A DNA stretch of 64,000 nt from JBDIAG01 sp963835085 (lineage in GTDB: Bacteria > Actinomycetota > Actinomycetes > Actinomycetales > CAWJMD01). The DNA lies in assembly GCA_963835085.1 (NCBI GenBank), contig CAWIED010000001.1, positions 1,922,001-1,986,000 on the forward strand. Reading direction: 5' to 3'. Positions 1 to 5,913 of this stretch are shown in pieces. How positions within the stretch are numbered: position 1 is the first letter of the stretch; the number at the start of each line of letters is the position of its first letter. Made by a program: the position numbers and the translations under genes. The notes under the pieces are model-generated. The model was not told the origin of the DNA. It worked only from the letters and a program-made list of their open reading frames with translations, and made no database searches.

Positions 1-209
1 GCCACGTCCACCCATCGCATGACGTGGACGCCGGCGGCCAGCAGATCGTGGAGAGCGTCCGGAGACAGGCGGACCTCGGTGGCGGGCCCACAGTGCTCGA
101 AACGGGCGAGGATGGGGGCGCCGACGCGGGTGATGATGACGATGTCGTCCGGGTGGAAGCTGACGTCACGGTGGCAGGACTTGCAGGTGGCCTTGATCGT
201 GAAAGTCAT
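1..209 (-). CDS. Small phage-type protein with a Cys pair, cut by the left edge
   Basis: The frame opens with ATG at 209 and runs at least 69 codons off the left edge without a stop, so the C-terminus is unseen. A C-x2-C-H cluster lies at residues 9-13 and an H-C pair at 39-40. Together these could bind a metal, although no known zinc-finger family is recognised. The start overlaps the stop of the upstream gene by 4 bp (ATGA), the pattern used along most of this operon, which supports it as a real, translationally coupled gene. It is the last visible member of the minus-strand early operon of the prophage-like element. Function unknown. Confidence 0.55.
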   Translation of the reverse strand, partial: MTFTIKATCKSCHRDVSFHPDDIVIITRVGAPILARFEHCGPATEVRLSPDALHDLLAAGVHVMRWVDV

Positions 210-394
210 TGTGTCTCAACCAATCTGAATTCAGCTGAGCCATCGCGGGAGATGCCCAGCGCGGCAAGGATGTTGTCGGCGTCGGCCCGGCTGGCGGCGC
301 GGTTGTCCACGACGCGGGCAGCGGTGACGACGTGGTGAGGGGTGATGGGGATCTGCGATTCGAGGTCGAAGACGTCGCTGAGGCGCCCGTTCAT
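206..394 (-). CDS. Small hypothetical phage protein (62 aa)
   Basis: Begins MNGRLSDVFDLE at the ATG at 394. A longer reading from a TTG at 427 would overlap the upstream gene and adds a sequence with no protein character, so the ATG is preferred. It ends in a 4-bp overlap with the next gene. The middle part (PHHVVTAARVVDNR) looks helical and the protein is neutral to acidic. No domain recognised. Only 5 bp separate it from the stop of the preceding gene, so it is part of the same transcript. Confidence 0.5.
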   Translation of the reverse strand: MNGRLSDVFDLESQIPITPHHVVTAARVVDNRAASRADADNILAALGISRDGSAEFRLVETQ

Positions 395-399
395 CTGCC

Positions 400-612
400 T
401 CACTGGGCCATGCCCAGCGGGCGCCAATCGGAGGTGAGCGCGAGCGTCTCCGGGGACATGGCCGTCGACTTCATGTCGATGCGCATGTGAATCGGCCGCC
501 CGTGGTCGTAATAGATGCAGCCGAGCTGGCGGTTCCGGAAGTGTTTTAGGGTGAAGGTGTACCAGCCTTCACGTTCGGGGATTTGTGGCACAGATGGGTT
601 CTCGTTCATCAT
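400..612 (-). CDS. Small hypothetical phage protein (70 aa)
   Basis: Reads MMNENPSVPQIPEREGW and onward, with an aromatic, basic middle (WYTFTLKHFRNRQLG) and a C-terminus near SDWRPLGMAQ. Three in-frame ATGs lie at 624, 612 and 609. The one at 612 forms the ATGA overlap with the upstream stop that is usual in this operon, and GGAACGAG lies just upstream as a possible ribosome site, so 612 is chosen. Composition suggests a small folded beta-rich protein, but no family is recognised. Confidence 0.5.
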   Translation of the reverse strand: MMNENPSVPQIPEREGWYTFTLKHFRNRQLGCIYYDHGRPIHMRIDMKSTAMSPETLALTSDWRPLGMAQ

Positions 613-779
613 TTCTCGTTCCATTCTTGTGAAAGTTGTTCCGCCTCAAGGGCGTTCAGTTCTCGTGCGATTGACAACTCGGTGTCGGACTGGTCTTGCA
701 AATCGCAGACGCTGTCGCAGCGGTCGCCTAGCTGACTGCCGCGCAGGCATCCCTTGCGGCAGAGGGGGTGGCGGTTCAT
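609..779 (-). CDS. Tiny cysteine-rich phage protein (56 aa)
   Basis: Begins at the ATG at 779, which overlaps the stop of the dCMP deaminase gene by 4 bp. The first half carries four cysteines (C-x3-C-x9-C-x3-C, residues 6 to about 24), which could form a small metal site. The second half is an acidic helix (ELSIARELNALEAEQLSQEW). It is too small for a confident family assignment. Small Cys4 proteins of this kind are common in actinophage early regions, but the role here is unknown. Confidence 0.5.
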   Translation of the reverse strand: MNRHPLCRKGCLRGSQLGDRCDSVCDLQDQSDTELSIARELNALEAEQLSQEWNEK

Positions 780-1174
780 CGGTGCGGATAATGCACGGCC
801 ACGCACCAGGGGTTGCTGGCCAGGAAAGCAGCGCACTGTGAGCAGGGGGCGTGGGTCACATGCAGGGCGAATGGCCGTCTAATGCCCCCATCGCCCAGTA
901 CCGCGTTTACCTCAGCGTGATCGGCGATGCACTTGCCGGCACCCTCGTACGGCGCATCCCGAGGCAGCTCGTCGTGAGTGAGCAGACCTCGTGGGCAGGC
1001 GCCGTCGATGCAGTGCGGCTCCCCGGGAGGGGCGCCATTGAAGCCGGTTCCCAGCACGCGGTGCGTGACGGGATCGACTGCGACAGCTCCGACTTGGCGA
1101 CGGGTGCAGGTGGACCTGGTCGCGACGACGGATGCGAGGTGTGCGAAATACTCGTCCCAGGATGGGCGGGTCAC
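776..1174 (-). CDS. dCMP deaminase-like protein (cytidine/deoxycytidylate deaminase family)
   Basis: A 132-residue zinc-dependent deaminase. The H-A-E-V-N motif (His86, Glu88) and P-C-x2-C (Cys111, Cys114) form the zinc site and catalytic proton shuttle of the family, and the TRRQVGA and GTGFNGAPPG stretches match deoxycytidylate deaminases rather than free cytidine deaminases. The expected reaction is dCMP to dUMP, feeding dTMP synthesis during phage replication. It starts with GTG in a 4-bp overlap with the upstream gene. Length fits a minimal dCMP deaminase. Phages often carry this enzyme in early operons. The exact substrate (dCMP versus a tRNA or late-competence-type relative) is inferred from motifs. 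Confidence 0.85.
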   Translation of the reverse strand: MTRPSWDEYFAHLASVVATRSTCTRRQVGAVAVDPVTHRVLGTGFNGAPPGEPHCIDGACPRGLLTHDELPRDAPYEGAGKCIADHAEVNAVLGDGGIRRPFALHVTHAPCSQCAAFLASNPWCVAVHYPHR

Positions 1175-1674
1175 TGCTGCTCGATCCGGCGAGGCTCGAT
1201 GCCGAGTGCGGTCATGACCGCATCACCGAAGCCATCGAGGACGCCGCGCGCTTCCGGTGTCGACTCCGGCGTGACGCGGACCGTCGACGCGGTGCCGGCG
1301 GACTCCACGAGCTTGACGCCCGGGACGCCCGAGAGCACCTCGCCGGTCCCGCGGTCCACCAGCTCGCCCTTGGCGAAAGAAGCTAGGATGGTCGCCTCGG
1401 AGCCCGGTCGCACGCTCTTGACGGTCTGCACCTCGCCAGGTGCGAAGTTCTCCGCCCATGCGACGAAGGCCTCCCGATCATCCACGACGGCAACAATCTT
1501 GGGCTTCCCGGTCTTGCTGCGAGCCACGGCGCCAACCTGCACGCCGTCGACCCACACGGTGCGCCGGTCGCCCGGTTGGAGTGAGGCGAAGGCGTCGTCG
1601 CGGAGGCTGCGCTCGTGCGCTGCCAGGCGGTCTTTCAGTTCGCGCAGGGCGATGAGTTGAGCGTCGATATTCAT
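1171..1674 (-). CDS. Hypothetical phage early protein (167 aa)
   Basis: Starts MNIDAQLIALRELKDRLAAHE with an amphipathic, probably coiled N-terminal helix, followed by a beta-rich section (RTVWVDGVQVGAVARSKTGKP) and an acidic tail. It lies between the RecA-like ATPase and dCMP deaminase with 4-bp overlaps on both sides, so it is probably produced in fixed ratio with them. Proteins in this position downstream of phage ATPases are often accessory recombination or nuclease-modulating factors, but nothing in the sequence proves that. No recognised family. Confidence 0.55.
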   Translation of the reverse strand: MNIDAQLIALRELKDRLAAHERSLRDDAFASLQPGDRRTVWVDGVQVGAVARSKTGKPKIVAVVDDREAFVAWAENFAPGEVQTVKSVRPGSEATILASFAKGELVDRGTGEVLSGVPGVKLVESAGTASTVRVTPESTPEARGVLDGFGDAVMTALGIEPRRIEQQ

Positions 1675-2612
1675 TGCGATTCCTCGGTTTTCGGCTCGTC
1701 AGTGGGCGTGCCCTGCAACTCGTGCGCGCGGGCGGTGATGGCTTCTCGGATGGCGTCGCAGTTCGGGCTGTCGGCAGCGTCGGCCCACAGCGCGGTGAGG
1801 GCGTCACGGTCGGTGGCGTCCTCGATCAGCCGGCCCCAGTCGACCTCCGTGCGCAGGTCCTGGTGGGTGCGCTCGCCAGCGTCGTCAAGCACGCCCATCT
1901 CCCGCCAGAGGCCCTCGACCGAAAAAGGTTGGCGTCTGCCGGCTTTCATGCTCAGCGATCGAACGCCGCCAATTTCAGCACCGGCCGGGCCCTCGACGTA
2001 CGCGATGGCGCCCGCGTCGAAGGGCAGCGACTTGTGACCGACGACCTTGCGCTCCTTGGCCCCGGTCGGGTCGCCCTTCTCGTTGACCACGGCCACGATC
2101 TCCAATCGCGCCGTGATGATGGACGGACCCTGGTGGGCGCGGAGAACATCGACTACGTGAGTCCACCTGTCCTTGGCTGAATTCCACAGATCCATGCCGA
2201 TCGTCACGTCATCCTCTGGTGCCGAGCGCTTGTACTTCTCGGCCTTCCGGGCGGCGCGGGCATTCGCCTCGACCTGCGCCATATCAGTCAGCAAGCCCCA
2301 CAGGCGCGATCCCGAGTCGAGCACGAGCAGGGTGGGTTTGCCGTCGACGGTCGGCTCGGACAGCGCGGCGGTCATGCTGCCCAGCAGGCCGCGATAGGTA
2401 CCGTCGTGCTGCACGATCTCGAAGTCGGCGCCAGGCACCAGTCCGAGCTCGTCAGGCTCGTCTTCACCGATCGCCCACCACAGCGTGCGGCCGACGTGCT
2501 CTGATGCGGATGCCGCAGCCGCGGCGTAGCTCTTGCCCTGCTTCTCCCCACCGGCGAGCAGCAAGATTGGCCAGGATGGACGCCCCGTCGGGCGGCGTGT
2601 CACGAGGCTCAC
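1671..2612 (-). CDS. Phage P-loop ATPase, RecA-like (Sak4-type) candidate
   Basis: A 313-residue P-loop protein. The Walker A motif GGEKQGKS is at residues 21-28 and a Walker B-like LLVLDSGSRL starts at about 95. The short N-terminus directly before the P-loop, the single ATPase domain and the place beside small early proteins resemble the AAA_24/Sak4 single-strand-annealing ATPases of phages that lack a full RecA. The C-terminal third (DWGRLIEDATDRDALTALW) is helical and could be an oligomer or partner interface. It overlaps both neighbours by 4 bp. Expected role: DNA recombination or replication in the phage early programme. The Sak4 label is inferred from architecture, not from a search. 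Confidence 0.65.
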   Translation of the reverse strand: MSLVTRRPTGRPSWPILLLAGGEKQGKSYAAAAASASEHVGRTLWWAIGEDEPDELGLVPGADFEIVQHDGTYRGLLGSMTAALSEPTVDGKPTLLVLDSGSRLWGLLTDMAQVEANARAARKAEKYKRSAPEDDVTIGMDLWNSAKDRWTHVVDVLRAHQGPSIITARLEIVAVVNEKGDPTGAKERKVVGHKSLPFDAGAIAYVEGPAGAEIGGVRSLSMKAGRRQPFSVEGLWREMGVLDDAGERTHQDLRTEVDWGRLIEDATDRDALTALWADAADSPNCDAIREAITARAHELQGTPTDEPKTEESQ

Positions 2613-2860
2613 AGCACACCCCGCACCGCAGCCTGGACGGCCCGCCGCAAGTCGCCGTAGCGCCCGTCCCGACGTCCGGCACCCGCGACGAGGTACTCGT
2701 CTGACGTCTCCGTGAGAATCGCCGAGCCGATCGCAACCGCATGGCCGACCATGGACGGCATCGGCACCACGCGTAGGCGCTCGGCGCGCTCAAGGCCGAG
2801 GATCGTGCGCACCGACTCTGCGAGCAGGGCTGAGCGCGACCGGATCATGGTGGGGCTCAT
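2609..2860 (-). CDS. Small hypothetical phage protein (83 aa)
   Basis: Basic, Ala/Arg-rich, mostly helical (RSRSALLAESVRTILGLERAERLRVVPMPSMVG). It ends in a 4-bp overlap with the ATPase gene and starts in a 4-bp overlap with the 40-codon membrane-protein gene upstream. A basic helical protein just before a DNA-handling ATPase could bind nucleic acid, but no motif establishes this. Confidence 0.5.
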   Translation of the reverse strand: MSPTMIRSRSALLAESVRTILGLERAERLRVVPMPSMVGHAVAIGSAILTETSDEYLVAGAGRRDGRYGDLRRAVQAAVRGVL

Positions 2861-2979
2861 CGCGTCTCGCCGATCATCGTCTCGACCACGCGGACGAGGC
2901 CCACGGCGACGCCCATCGCGAGGGTGAATCCGGCGACGAAGGCTGTGGCGCCGATGGCGTAGGTGGCTGGGCGGCTCAT
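2857..2979 (-). CDS. Single-span membrane microprotein (40 aa)
   Basis: An ATG at 2979 opens 40 codons with one hydrophobic segment (YAIGATAFVAGFTLAMGVAVGLV, described here only in part) and a short charged tail. Both ends overlap neighbours by 4 bp, which strongly supports it as a real gene despite its size. One transmembrane helix and about 40 residues is compatible with a phage membrane microprotein, but it sits in the early operon, far from any lysis cassette, so a holin role is not supported. Confidence 0.5.
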   Translation of the reverse strand: MSRPATYAIGATAFVAGFTLAMGVAVGLVRVVETMIGETR

Positions 2980-3701
2980 GCCGACACCTCGGCGTCGATC
3001 ATCCGGTCGAGCAGCTCAAGTGCGGACTCCTGGAGGCTGTCAACCGTGGGGCGCAAGGCGTCCCCAGCGGCGACCCGAGCGGCGTCCCGAGCGGCGACCC
3101 AAGCGGCGACCCCAGCGGCGACCCCAGCGGCGACCCGAGCGGCGTCCCCAGCGGCGTCCCAAGCGGCGTCCCGAGCGGCGTCCCCAGCGGCGTCCCAAGC
3201 GGCGTCCCCAGCGGCGACCCGAGCGGCGTCCCGAGCGGCGACCCAAGCGGCGACCACCTTGTCGCGGATGGCACGCACAGCAGGCTGTGCGGCATGGGCG
3301 TCCGCCAGGTCCACGATGCGTCGGAGATCCCGCAGTTCCTGCGCCTCCGCAGTCAGCCCCGCCAGGTCCAGCCATGCCGGCGTGTACGACCGGATCAGCC
3401 AGTCCAGCGCCAGGTACGACCGGATCTCATCCCGGCCGTCATCGCCGGTCCCAACCATGCGGGGCAGGTATGGGGCGAGCTTCTGCCGCTGCTCGGACGA
3501 CCATTGGTCATTGAGGCTGATGACGTACTCCCGCAGGACTGGCGAAGCGCACTTCGGGGCGTCCGTCCACCCTTCGCCAGCCATCCACGCCACCAGCTCC
3601 ATCGAGCAATGACCTTCGTCGAAGTCATCATGACCTCCGCCGTCGATGTGGAGGGTGGGCAGAATTGCGAGTCGTTCGGGAATGATCTTGATTTCAGGCA
3701 T
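2976..3701 (-). CDS. Phage protein with an Ala-rich AADx/AAWx repeat tract (241 aa)
   Basis: The N-terminal 150 residues are ordinary globular sequence (MPEIKIIPERLAILPTLHI; GHCSMELVAWMAG). Residues about 150-215 are a run of four-residue units of the type D/V-A-A-R/W/G, predicted to be one long amphipathic helix. Related repeats occur in many phage and mobile-element proteins of unknown function. The start codon is preceded by GGAG inside a 58-bp leader that is repeated upstream of the other MPEIK gene at 5333, and the first five codons are also shared, so the two 5' ends are homologous although the proteins are not. The ending overlaps the next gene by 4 bp. Confidence 0.6.
   Translation of the reverse strand: MPEIKIIPERLAILPTLHIDGGGHDDFDEGHCSMELVAWMAGEGWTDAPKCASPVLREYVISLNDQWSSEQRQKLAPYLPRMVGTGDDGRDEIRSYLALDWLIRSYTPAWLDLAGLTAEAQELRDLRRIVDLADAHAAQPAVRAIRDKVVAAWVAARDAARVAAGDAAWDAAGDAARDAAWDAAGDAARVAAGVAAGVAAWVAARDAARVAAGDALRPTVDSLQESALELLDRMIDAEVSA
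3060..3256 (-). repeat. Short-period GC repeat inside the Ala-rich protein gene
   Basis: Twelve-base units of the form gcggcgtcccaa/gcggcgacccga follow each other for about 200 bp without spacers and encode the AAxx helix. Base choice alternates between two variants, the sign of expansion and contraction by slippage or unequal recombination. Confidence 0.8.
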
Positions 3702-3709
3702 AGCGAATT

Positions 3710-3767
3710 ACTCCAAGAATTGATTTTGAATTGCGTTCTAAGACGAGTGGGGCTAAAAGCCCCAGAT
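3710..3767 (-). repeat. 58-bp leader repeat, copy 1
   Basis: This 58-bp segment is identical in sequence to 5341-5398. In the direction of transcription it contains the last codons and stop of the upstream gene (Ile-Trp-Gly-Phe-stop), a hairpin GGGGCT-ttt-AGCCCC that includes the stop codon, an AT-richer stretch and the GGAG ribosome site of the following MPEIK gene. There is no T-tract after the hairpin, so a translation-coupling or RNA-processing role fits better than a classical terminator. Confidence 0.85.
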
Positions 3768-3905
3768 CCAAATGGCCACTCGCGCAAGGGCTCCCACGAT
3801 GATGGCGGCGATGAGCGCGACGATGAGAAGCGCTGCACTTGTGGCGACGACCTGCGCGATGCGGGCCGTCAGGGAGTGCTTCTGGCCGGTAATGGTCCTG
3901 GTCAT
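3753..3905 (-). CDS. Single-span membrane microprotein (50 aa)
   Basis: Starts MTRTITGQKHSLTARIAQVV at 3905 in a 4-bp overlap with the upstream gene. Residues about 20-48 form one strong transmembrane helix ending in IWIWGF. The last five codons including the stop lie inside the duplicated 58-bp leader, so the C-terminal IWGF is identical to that of the unrelated gene ending at 5384. The original C-terminus may therefore have been replaced by recombination. Function unknown. Confidence 0.55.
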   Translation of the reverse strand: MTRTITGQKHSLTARIAQVVATSAALLIVALIAAIIVGALARVAIWIWGF

Positions 3906-4288
3906 GACTGCTGCACCGCCGCGGCGGACTGGAGCTGGACAGCCTCGACCCTGGCGCCCTGGAAGTCGGTCGCCATGAGCGCGTCGCCAGCGCGTTCCCA
4001 GCCGTCGAGCTTCTTCATATCGGCAGCCGCGATCAGCACTTCGTTGACGCTGATGGAGATCACCCTCACGCCAAGAGCGATGAGGTTCATGGCGGCTTGA
4101 GTGGTGCTCCACCACTTCTCGGCATCCCTGGCCTCGCGCGCCTTGGTGTCGATGAGGTCGCGGTTTTCGTCGATCAGATCGCGCAGGGTGGCGACATCGG
4201 CGACGTGGATGTCGAGCGTGATTGCAGGCTCGTCAGCGGCGCGGATCTGGATTGCCCCAGCGTCGGGGTCGAGGGTGAAGCGGAACAT
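3902..4288 (-). CDS. Hypothetical phage protein (128 aa)
   Basis: Begins MFRFTLDPDAGAIQI with a strong ribosome site (AAGGAG, 7 bases before the ATG). N-terminal beta-rich part, then a charged helix (LRDLIDENRDLIDTKAREARDAEKW) that may form a coiled coil, and a helical C-terminus. It is the first gene after the hairpin at 4355-4396, and the good ribosome site agrees with independent initiation. It ends in a 4-bp overlap with the microprotein gene. No family recognised. Confidence 0.55.
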   Translation of the reverse strand: MFRFTLDPDAGAIQIRAADEPAITLDIHVADVATLRDLIDENRDLIDTKAREARDAEKWWSTTQAAMNLIALGVRVISISVNEVLIAAADMKKLDGWERAGDALMATDFQGARVEAVQLQSAAAVQQS

Positions 4289-4354
4289 GGAAGACTCCTT
4301 CTCGTGGTGGAGCCCCGGGCATAGGCGTAGCCAGGGCTTTGCTGCTTTTGGTGG

Positions 4355-4396
4355 CCACCCGGCGGCCGGTCCGTCGAAAGCACGGCCGCCGGGTGG
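4355..4396 (-). terminator. Strong 14-bp stem-loop between early-operon genes
   Basis: CCACCCGGCGGCCG (4355-4368) and CGGCCGCCGGGTGG (4383-4396) are perfectly complementary around a 14-base loop, in the only large gap of the operon (4289-4431). No T-run follows, as is common for actinobacterial hairpins. It could terminate, attenuate or stabilise the transcript between the 99-aa gene and the 128-aa gene. Confidence 0.55.
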
Positions 4397-4431
4397 TGGT
4401 CTTGGTCAGCCGAGGCTGGCGCCGGTGGAGA

Positions 4432-4731
4432 TCACGAGTGCTCGAAGCTCGGGAGGACGTTGCCGAGAAGCTCGTCAGCGGCGGCCACTGCCTCGTCGTG
4501 CGCACGCATCGCCCGCCCAGCCTCAGCGCCAAGTCGTCGGATCTGATCCTGACTGGCGCCGGCGCCCTGGAGTACCCGCGACGTCATGGCGCGCAGAGCG
4601 TGCATAGCGCGGCAGACGTGCTGCCAGGTCTCATGCTCGGCGTCGAGGCCTGCGCAGACCTTCTGGCCGATCTCGGTCTCATCATCGATCTTGTAGAGGA
4701 GGCCGTCGCGGGCGAAAGTGACGGTGGTCAT
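4432..4731 (-). CDS. Hypothetical phage protein (99 aa)
   Basis: Starts at the ATG at 4731, in a 4-bp overlap with the stop of the beta-repeat gene. N-terminal beta segment (MTTVTFARDGLLYKID), then helices rich in Ala, His and Glu (AEHETWQHVCRAMHALRAMTSRVLQ and GRAMRAHDEAVAAADELL). No domain recognised. It is followed by the strong hairpin at 4355-4396. Confidence 0.5.
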   Translation of the reverse strand: MTTVTFARDGLLYKIDDETEIGQKVCAGLDAEHETWQHVCRAMHALRAMTSRVLQGAGASQDQIRRLGAEAGRAMRAHDEAVAAADELLGNVLPSFEHS

Positions 4732-5333
4732 GACTGCGCCGGCATCCGGTGTACTGCAACGAATTTCGACGCCGTGACGGTGGCCGAGCCCCGCGCCGTG
4801 ACGGTGGCCGAGTCCCGCGCCGTGACGGTGGCCGAGTCCCGCGCCTCGACGGTGGCCGAGTCCCACGCCCTGACGATGGCCGAGTCCCGCGCCGTGACGG
4901 TGGCCGAGCCCCGCGCCGTGACGGTGGCCGAGTCCCACGCCCTGACGGTGGCCGAGTCCCACGCCCTGACGGTGGCCGAGTCCCGCGCCTCGACGGTGGC
5001 CGAGTCCCACGCCCTGACGGTGGCCGAGCCCCACGCCTCGACGGTGGCCGAGTCCCGCGCCCTGACGGTGGCCGAGTCCCACGCCTCGACGGTGGCCGAG
5101 CCCCGCGCCGTGACGGTGGCCGAGCCCCACGCCGTGACGGTGGCCGAGTCCCGCGCCTCGACGGTGGCCGAGCCCCACGCCGTGACGGTGGCCGAGCCCC
5201 GCGCCGTGACGGTGGCCGAGCCCCACACCTGGAGCCAGACTCCACGCTCGGACTCGATGATGATCCGCTCGACACCTTCCGCAAGGGCGGCGTCGAGTTC
5301 GTTCTGACTTGTCACTCGCTTGATTTCAGGCAT
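4728..5333 (-). CDS. Phage protein with 19 octapeptide SATV repeats, probable beta-solenoid
   Basis: A 34-residue N-terminal part (MPEIKRVTSQNELDAALAEG; RIIIESERGVWLQVWG) is followed by 19 tandem copies of an eight-residue unit, G/D-S-A-T-V-T/E/R-A-R/W, and a short tail. Alternating small and branched residues with periodic aromatics suggest a parallel beta-solenoid or beta-roll. Similar SATV-type repeats are seen in phage and mobile-element proteins without known function. The start is preceded by GGAG in the 58-bp leader repeat. Of the six possible frames through this GC-rich tract, this one has the leader, the ribosome site and the 4-bp overlap at its end, so it is taken as the coding one. 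Confidence 0.65.
   Translation of the reverse strand: MPEIKRVTSQNELDAALAEGVERIIIESERGVWLQVWGSATVTARGSATVTAWGSATVEARDSATVTAWGSATVTARGSATVEAWDSATVRARDSATVEAWGSATVRAWDSATVEARDSATVRAWDSATVRAWDSATVTARGSATVTARDSAIVRAWDSATVEARDSATVTARDSATVTARGSATVTASKFVAVHRMPAQS
4770..5230 (-). repeat. 24-bp tandem repeat encoding the octapeptide units
   Basis: About 19 units of 24 bp (gccgtgacggtggccgagcc-type) run without spacers. Variation is confined to a few positions (Arg/Trp, Gly/Asp, Thr/Glu/Arg codons), implying repeated duplication with selection on the protein. Confidence 0.85.
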
Positions 5334-5340
5334 GAAAATA

Positions 5341-5398
5341 ACTCCAAGAATTGATTTTGAATTGCGTTCTAAGACGAGTGGGGCTAAAAGCCCCAGAT
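5341..5398 (-). repeat. 58-bp leader repeat, copy 2
   Basis: Identical over 58 bp to 3710-3767, with the same placement: end of an upstream gene (IWGF-stop), GGGGCT/AGCCCC hairpin, and the ribosome site of an MPEIK gene. The copies lie 1.6 kb apart in direct orientation, so they could recombine and delete or swap the cassette between them. Confidence 0.85.
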
Positions 5399-5566
5399 GA
5401 CCGAAGCCTGGCTTCGGGCATCCTCAGAGATCCGCGCCGCCACCATGTGTGGAGCAGCCAGGCCGAGCACCTTGCACAAGTCGGCCAGGACGAACCAGGG
5501 CTCGGCGTCGATCGTGACGACGCGGACCTGCTGGCCGGAGAAGTTGAAGGGCTGGATGGCGGTCAC
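5384..5566 (-). CDS. Truncated BRO-N antirepressor (60 aa)
   Basis: The sequence from FNFSGQQVRVVTIDAEPWFV through LCKVLGLAAPHMVAARI is a BRO-N domain, the DNA-binding N-terminal half of phage antirepressors. Family members usually run 200 residues or more with a second C-terminal domain. Here the reading stops after residue 60, exactly where the duplicated leader begins, leaving RSQASVIWGF. It may be a non-functional remnant or a minimal repressor-binding peptide. It starts with GTG in a 4-bp overlap with the excisionase-like gene. Confidence 0.7.
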   Translation of the reverse strand: MTAIQPFNFSGQQVRVVTIDAEPWFVLADLCKVLGLAAPHMVAARISEDARSQASVIWGF

Positions 5567-5781
5567 GACGCGACCCTCGACGGGTTCACGAACTCAACGA
5601 GCTCGTCGAGATCAACAAAGATTCCGCCCGTGCCGTTCGAGTACCTGGCGATACGACCCTCGTGGACCCAGCGGGCGATAGTTCGGTAAGAGGGCGCCTT
5701 GATGTGTGGAGCGCTTGCGGCGAGGTCCTCAGAGACGAGCCGTTGGGCCGCCGTGAGCCTCACCAGGTTCGGTGTGGTCAT
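5563..5781 (-). CDS. Excisionase-like small HTH DNA-binding protein
   Basis: A 72-residue protein. The segment APSYRTIARWVHEGRIARYS followed by a FVDLDELVEFV strand matches the winged-HTH layout of small excisionase/MerR-like proteins that recognise repeated operator or attachment DNA. An in-frame ATG at 5805 would place the start inside the upstream palindromic operator, so the ATG at 5781 is preferred. It is the first gene of the minus-strand early operon and is divergent from the repressor across twin operators, as expected for a Cro-like or Xis protein. Confidence 0.65.
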   Translation of the reverse strand: MTTPNLVRLTAAQRLVSEDLAASAPHIKAPSYRTIARWVHEGRIARYSNGTGGIFVDLDELVEFVNPSRVAS

Positions 5782-5786
5782 GGGAA

Positions 5787-5809
5787 AATCATGACGCTCC
5801 GTCATGATT
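5787..5809. promoter_or_regulatory. Operator O1 of the prophage switch
   Basis: A perfect palindrome ATCATGACG-ctc-CGTCATGAT (5788-5808, plus one flanking A/T pair) lies between the divergent repressor and early genes. It has the same arms as O2. It is probably the binding site of the repressor encoded at 5914-6147. Confidence 0.75.
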
Positions 5810-5825
5810 ACGCCAAGTCGGCACG

Positions 5826-5846
5826 ATCATGACGCCTCGTCATGAT
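5826..5846. promoter_or_regulatory. Operator O2 of the prophage switch
   Basis: ATCATGACG-cct-CGTCATGAT: identical 9-bp arms to O1 with a different 3-bp spacer. Centres are 38 bp apart (between three and four helical turns). Identical arms and variable centres are typical of dimeric phage repressor sites. Confidence 0.75.
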
Positions 5847-5913
5847 TCACCCATATGGTGGTATCCATGTCACACCGTCAGGATCTATGCATGGGTGTCA
5901 TGGTTGGCCTAAC

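Noticed and set aside
4432..5226. Long minus-strand frame of GLGHRHG repeats over the 24-bp repeat tract, and similar open frames on the + strand
   Set aside because: All frames of a 24-bp repeat without stops stay open. Only the frame with the leader, ribosome site and 4-bp overlap is kept.
4770..5230. CRISPR-like array
   Set aside because: Units are contiguous with no unique spacers and encode a regular protein repeat.
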